Shown here piece after piece: positions 58,830 to 64,000 of a DNA stretch of 64,000 nucleotides (its first letter is position 1; each line of letters begins with the position of its first letter). The stretch comes from Sarcophilus harrisii (lineage: Eukaryota > Chordata > Mammalia > Dasyuromorphia > Dasyuridae). Position numbers and translations under genes: made by a program. The stretch is from contig NC_045426.1 of NCBI RefSeq assembly GCF_902635505.1, forward strand, positions 672,361,087 to 672,425,086, written 5' to 3'. The notes below the pieces were generated by a model. That model did no database searches. It worked only from the letters and a program-made list of their open reading frames with translations, and was not told where the DNA came from.

Positions 58830-60860
58830 AATTAATAAGCATTAAGTATCGACTCTGTGGCAGGCTCTGCATTAAATCTTGGGAATATAAAAAGAAGTAA
58901 GAGAATATTCCTGTTCTCAAATAAATTAGAATTTGATAGGGGAAACAAATAAACAAATAAAACATGTTATATGCAAGCCAAATAGAAAATAATTAACAGA
59001 GGTAAGGTACCAGAATTAAGAGGAGTTGGGGGGAGGCTTCTAGTAAAAGATAGGACTTTACTTGGACTTAAAAGACCCTTCTACATCATGGGAGTGAGGA
59101 GTGTCTCTTTCCCATTCTGAAAAACTCATGTAAAATCTTTTGGCCCTCTCTGTTCCAGAGAAGTCTGAATTCTTTATCTTTTATGGGATGTTTATAGAAC
59201 CTTTTTGTAACATTTGGGTTGATATTACATATATAATGCATATCTGAGTTTCTAAACTTTTTCTATGTGATCTGCTGGCCTTTGCATGTCATATGTGGCT
59301 TCCACAAAATTCTCCTAAAATCCCCAAATTCCCATTTAATTTTTTATGCCAACCTAGAATATACTGAAATCATGATGGGGGAAAGTTGAGATGTGGAACT
59401 GTGTGGGATAGTAGCGACCACAAAAACAGAGAAAAAGCAAAAAGGGATTTATTACAATCTTGGGAGAAAGGGCAACTCCTAACAGACAGGGTATTGTCAG
59501 TAAAGGAGTGCAAAGCACAAACTACAAAACACAAGATTTATAGATCAGAAACCTCCAAACCCCCCTGGTCTTTTTTCCCATTGTCTGGGGGAGTCCAAGC
59601 TTATTCTAGAAACAAAAGAATATTAGTAAATAATAAACTCTTCATTCAAATTTCCCTAGAGAACTGCTATTCAATCAGATGAAAGAATTCTGTTACCTGA
59701 ATTCCCCAAACCATCACTACTTTTAAAAGAAGTACTTAAATGCTATTTAAGGTGAGAAACAGGAGGGGAATGTTTATTCAAGACAATGGAACACCTGCAG
59801 CTTTTTAGCCATAAGTCAACTTGTTAATATAAAGTCTCAAGTCACAATTAGGACACAGGTCAAAGCCACATCCTTATGAGAGGTCTTCACTTTATCCCAT
59901 ATAGAAGAAATAAATGTAATCAGAGCAAGAAGTGGGAAGGTGTTCTTGGGATGAAGGGTATCAGAAAAAAATGCTGAGAGCTCAGAGTGCCTTGTTTGTA
60001 GAGCAGGGAAGAGGACAATATTGGGAAGTAATGTATAAAAAGACTGGCTAGGTCATAAAGGACTTTAGATGCCCAAAAAACCCAAACAAACAAAAAAACA
60101 TTTTGCATTTGATCTTGGAGGCAACTGGAAGAATAACTTAACGTAATCTGAACTTTAAGAAAATTACTCCAGTGGCTCAATGGAGGATGAATTGGAATAG
60201 GGAGAGACTTGAGGCAGCAAATCCAACAGCAGCTAGTGTAGTAATCCAGGCATAAGTGAGGAGGGCCGAACCAGATCAGTTGAAAGTGATGCCAGAAAAG
60301 AGAAAGGGATCATATTTGGAAGATATTACATAGGTAAAATTGACATATCTTGACAACAGATAGGATACAGGGAAATGAGAAATAGTGAGGGATCTAGAAT
60401 GACTCCTACCTAGAGATTCTGAAAGACTCAGAGGATAGTGTTGCTCTCTACAATAACAGAAAAGATGGGAGTGGGAGAAGGTTTAGGAGAAAAGATAATG
60501 ATTTCTATTTTAAAGTTGAAGATGTGAGTGGGGATCAGCAGAGATTGGGACACGATGGGTAGATTTGAGAATTATCAGTAGAAAGATGATAACTAAATTC
60601 ATGGGAGCTAATGAGATCACAAAATGAAACAGTATAAAGGGAGAAGAAAAGAGGTCTCAGGATAGAATCCTCTGAGGGTGTAATCTGGAATGGGATCTAG
60701 CAAAAGAGACTGAGAAAGTGGTGTTCCAAAAACGTAGAGAGAAGAGGGTGTCAAGGAGGGGAAAATGATTACCAGTGTCAAAGGCTACAGAGACATCAAG
60801 GAGAATGAGAACTGAGAAAAGTAATTGAATTTGGCTACTAAGAGATCATTAGTAACTTTT
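58830..60860 (-). mobile_element. L2, antisense, split by an insertion of about 0.8 kb
   Basis: 58830-59090 is the 3' end (ATTAATAAGCATTAAGTATC, AGAATTAAGAGGAGTTGGG). 59915-60860 continues the L2 reverse transcriptase part in order (GGAAGGTGTTCTTGGGATGA, GAGAGACTTGAGGCAGCAAA, GGTAGATTTGAGAATTATCA, TGTCAAAGGCTACAGAGAC). The bases between are foreign. Confidence 0.75.
59091..59914. repeat. Unassigned insertion inside the L2, with dispersed-repeat copy 2
   Basis: 59195-59400 matches 20430-20745 block by block. The rest (59400-59914) is unmatched in the window. It could be one composite element or two insertions. LTR-like nature is possible but unproven. Confidence 0.45.
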
Positions 60861-60869
60861 TCTTTTAAA

Positions 60870-61188
60870 CTTTATTTTATTTGAAAAAACAGTAAGAAAA
60901 ACAGAAAAGAAATATAAAACAAAATAGGACATTGTCATGTGCTCAACAGAACATCAGGGAGGATTCAAAATTTCTAACAACAAATTACCAGATCAAGAAA
61001 CTATATATATATTAGCAGAAAAAATTATATTCATGAATGTCCATTTTTTTTTATTACCTTGTAAAATGTTCTTTGGTTTTCTGCTGCTCACTTTATTTTA
61101 CTTTATTTTCCCCCCTTTTTTATTCCCCCCCAGCAAGCTACAATTAAGAAAAGATATATTTATATATACATACATACACACATTCACA

Positions 61189-61230
<42 letters not shown>

Positions 61231-61720
61231 CCACACATCTTTCCTATCCCTGCTGCCTCTTTAATTAAATTCTGCTCCATAACTTACTTTCCTATTGCTT
61301 AACCTCCTCTCACCCAAGGATCCCTCCCTTGCTTTTTTCCCTCACCCTTTGCTTCCCTATCCACCCATCCCTCCCCCCTTATTTCTTTATAGATTTTGGA
61401 GGGTGCTACACCCTTCATGTAATATATGTGTTACCTATTGAACCCATTCCCCATGTGACTAGGTTTTCAGAGCTACAAGCCCTCCTCTCCCCTCTGATAC
61501 CTTTGTGTCTATTCTTCCTCTGCACTTCATCTGTATAACATGATTACTATTTTTACTTTAAGTCTGCCAATCTTTCTTTTGAGCTACCCTATTGTTGATA
61601 TTAATCTTAAACATACATTTCCCACATAAAAAAGCAAAACAAAACAATTTTTCTATATTTAAACAGGTTGTTCATGTTGAGTTCCTTAAAGTTGATCTTT
61701 AACATTGGCTTTTATATATT
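60870..61720 (-). repeat. Possible antisense L1 internal region and (AC)n
   Basis: Pyrimidine-rich text such as GGAGGGTGCTACACCCTTCA, and TAACATTGGCTTTTATAT, recalls the reversed ORF1 flank of marsupial L1. (AC)n at 61193-61228. Low certainty. Confidence 0.35.
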
Positions 61721-61919
61721 AAATTTTCTATTAAGTTTGAAAAGAGCAGGATGCTGAACTGCTTGATCAGGGTATTTGAGGGAGAGAATACTGAAGTCTG
61801 CTGATATGAGACCAGATGTTGGAGAAGAGAAAAATTGTGAGGCAGGCGTCAACTCTTTAAGGAAGGAAGTGGCATGATTGGTGGTCTGTAGACAACATGT
61901 ACCAGGATAGCTCAACTGT

Positions 61920-62430
61920 AAAATGGAGTTAATAATAACACCTGTCTTGTTGGGAGGATCAAATGAGATAATACTTGTGAAGAGCATAGCCCAGTACTTG
62001 GAAATTAGAAAGTGCTTAATAAATGTTTGCTCTTTTCCCTTAGCATCGTATTAACTATTGGTTCATGCAGTTTGCAGTCCACTAAAACCCCAGGATCTTT
62101 TTTTAGAGCATCTAATATCTAACCATGTCTCCTACATATTTTTTTTCCTTGTGAAGATGATTTAAAAAAAACTCAAATGCAAGATTTTATATTTACCACT
62201 ATCAATTTTCATCCAGTTATCTAGTCTGTGGGTACTCTTTTTGGATCCTGGTTGTCTTCTGAATAAACCTTTTAGTTTATTCATGTTAACTTTTTGTTAT
62301 GTTCAAATTCTGTATGCTTATGATATGTGTTTTTATTCAAATCATTTATAAAAATGTTAACAGTCCAGTGATCTATCAAATTCAAATAGAAGCAGGAGAC
62401 CCTCAAGCCATAATGCTTGCAGTGGCTGCA
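61920..62430. repeat. SINE 3' end and CR1/L3-like fragment
   Basis: 61920-62045 (+) has GGAGGATCAAATGAGATAAT and AAAGTGCTTAATAAATG. 62046-62400 (CCACTAAAACCCCAGGATCT, TGCAAGATTTTATATTTACC) resembles an old CR1/L3-type LINE. Confidence 0.5.
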
Positions 62431-62469
62431 TATTAGCTAGAAAAAAACTCATTAACATTGTCTATGTGA

Positions 62470-63000
62470 TGAGGTCCTGAATCACCATTCAGGTGTTGGA
62501 CAGAGAGAAACTAAAGAATTGATCCCTGAGACAAGCAAGGAGAAAGCACTGATACAGTTCAGTTTAGCTCTGTGGTTCCACCCTCTGGGGAGGTCATCAA
62601 GTCAGAAATCCAAGTTATGTCAAGCCCCTGAGACCCATCCTCTATAGGGGGCTCAACCAGCCTCACTTTGCCAATCCTGTCAAAAATCCCAGTCAGAACC
62701 CTGGTGTTAGATTTTCCCTATAAAATCTACTTATGGACCATGGAATCTCCTCTAAATCCACTAGCTTCTCAATTCCACTTCTCCTCCTTAGAGCTAACCT
62801 TTTAGGGTGTTAAATCCCTTTCAGGATTCAACTTGCCAGCTAAGGACATGCCCTAATCTCATGGGGTGCTTCCTTTCCACTGTAATTTTGAATTCCACTG
62901 AGGAACTTGTCTTTCATATGGTCTCCCACCATTCACTTCTATCCAAGTTGACTTGACTTTACTCAAATGAAGGTGTGATTTCTTTCTTTCAACAATTTAG
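62470..63000 (+). mobile_element. LTR-like fossil, copy C
   Basis: The reverse complement shares blocks with copies A and B (CTCAGGGGCTTGACATAACT, GGGCATGTCCTTAGCTGGC). No internal part seen. Confidence 0.35.
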
Positions 63001-63615
63001 ATGATAACACATTATTACGGCCTAGCTTGTGTAATTCTTGCTCACATCGTCCCATAGTTTCACGAGAAGGAGGTCCCTCTCCACATCTCCATTGTCTCCT
63101 CTCCCAGCATGCTGAGGTCATTTCCCATTTCTTCAGGCTATCAAGTGATCATTTCTTATTCTTGCCATGGGCCATCTTTTGCCTTGATCTCATTTATTTT
63201 CCCTTTCTTCTTACTTCCCTATTTGTCATAGTCTACAGTCTGCTTGCAGCCATCACACAGCTTCCTCTGGTCTTTAGGGCGATGTTCATTCATGGTGCTC
63301 TGTGTGTCTACAGACATGATACTGGAAAAATGTGAGAATTTTTAAAAATGGACTTAAGTTTCAGGAAGAAGTTTGGAGTCATTAAAAGAACTTTGTCCTA
63401 TTCTGAAGTTAACGCCACCCATTGTCCTCCTTTCTGTCTAGTTCTGGCTTCAAATCACTGTTCATTTTCAGTTTCTAGATGTGCTCTGTATGTTGTCTGT
63501 CCAACACCACAGCAAATTCTGGAAAACTGATTATCATTACCAGAAAGACCTCTGTTTGAATCTTGCCTCTGACACTACTTTGTCATATAACCATAAGTAT
63601 GGGCTTTCCCAATTC

Positions 63616-63656
<41 letters not shown>

Positions 63657-64000
63657 CTCCTGTTAAGTGGCTTGCCCAGGATCACACAACTAGAGGCAGA
63701 ATTTCAGTGCAGGTCCTCCTGCAGCTAGAGCTAGCTAACTGTTCCCCAGTCCCTCTAAATTCTAATAGTATCCTCTATTGATTATTTCTAATTTATCCCA
63801 CATCTGTATTGTTTGTATAGGTTTTTGTTTTGTTTTGTTTTGTTTTTTTTGTATGTAGTCTCCTCCCATTAGATTCTGAGCTCCTTGAGAGCAGGAACTT
63901 GGACCTTCCTTTGTATCTCCAGCTTTCAGCATAGAGCCTGTACAGAGTATATGTTTAATAAACATTTATTGGCTGACTTAGCTAGATATAGTGCTGGCTT
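63001..64000. repeat. Right end: unassigned DNA, SINE and L2 3' end
   Basis: 63619-63750 (-) is a SINE with its A-tail as a T-run (63620-63652) and TGGCTTGCCCAGGATCACAC. 63855-63985 (+) is an L2-type 3' end (GATTCTGAGCTCCTTGAGAG, TTTAATAAACATTTATTGGC). 63001-63600 is not recognised. Confidence 0.6.

Overview
The window is nuclear DNA of a marsupial mammal. The genes have mammalian exon structure and match the block HNRNPM - PRAM1 - ZNF414 of human chromosome 19p13.2. The interspersed repeats are of marsupial type: tRNA-derived SINEs opening with a GGGGCAGCTAG-like head, SINEs with an RTE/BovB-like 3' tail, and L1 copies with the marsupial-style 3' end (CCTGCCATCTGGGGGA ... GTAAATAAAA). I cannot name the species. 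Family and synteny statements about other animals come from memory, not from a search.

Layout. 1-9710: the last six coding exons of HNRNPM (+ strand), from the end of the Gly/Met-rich linker through the 27-unit M-E/D-R-M repeat and the third RRM, ending in a short 3' UTR. 10.1-19.8 kb: PRAM1 (- strand), an SH3-like adaptor of myeloid cells, in at least eight coding exons. 20-26 kb: intergenic repeats. 26.0-31.2 kb: a CpG-island gene (+ strand) for an intact seven-exon ANP32 protein. Its sequence and place beside ZNF414 suggest the lineage called ANP32B in birds and anp32c in fish and frogs; I know of no gene of this family at this place in human. 31.4-38.7 kb: ZNF414 (- strand), convergent with the ANP32 gene, with four zinc fingers and its own CpG island. 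39-64 kb: no recognised exon; a nested deposit of L2, L1, SINE and LTR-like copies.

The genes have no common pathway. HNRNPM is a splicing factor, PRAM1 a signalling adaptor, ANP32 a nuclear acidic chaperone, ZNF414 a probable DNA-binding protein. Nothing here is a wholly new system. The points most worth following are the retained ANP32 paralogue with unusual residues at positions 129-130, three CTCF-like cores in a diverged tandem repeat just upstream of it, a HNRNPM linker exon that resembles MYEF2 rather than the human HNRNPM reference, a homopolymer frame break in ZNF414, and several datable nested insertions with target-site duplications.
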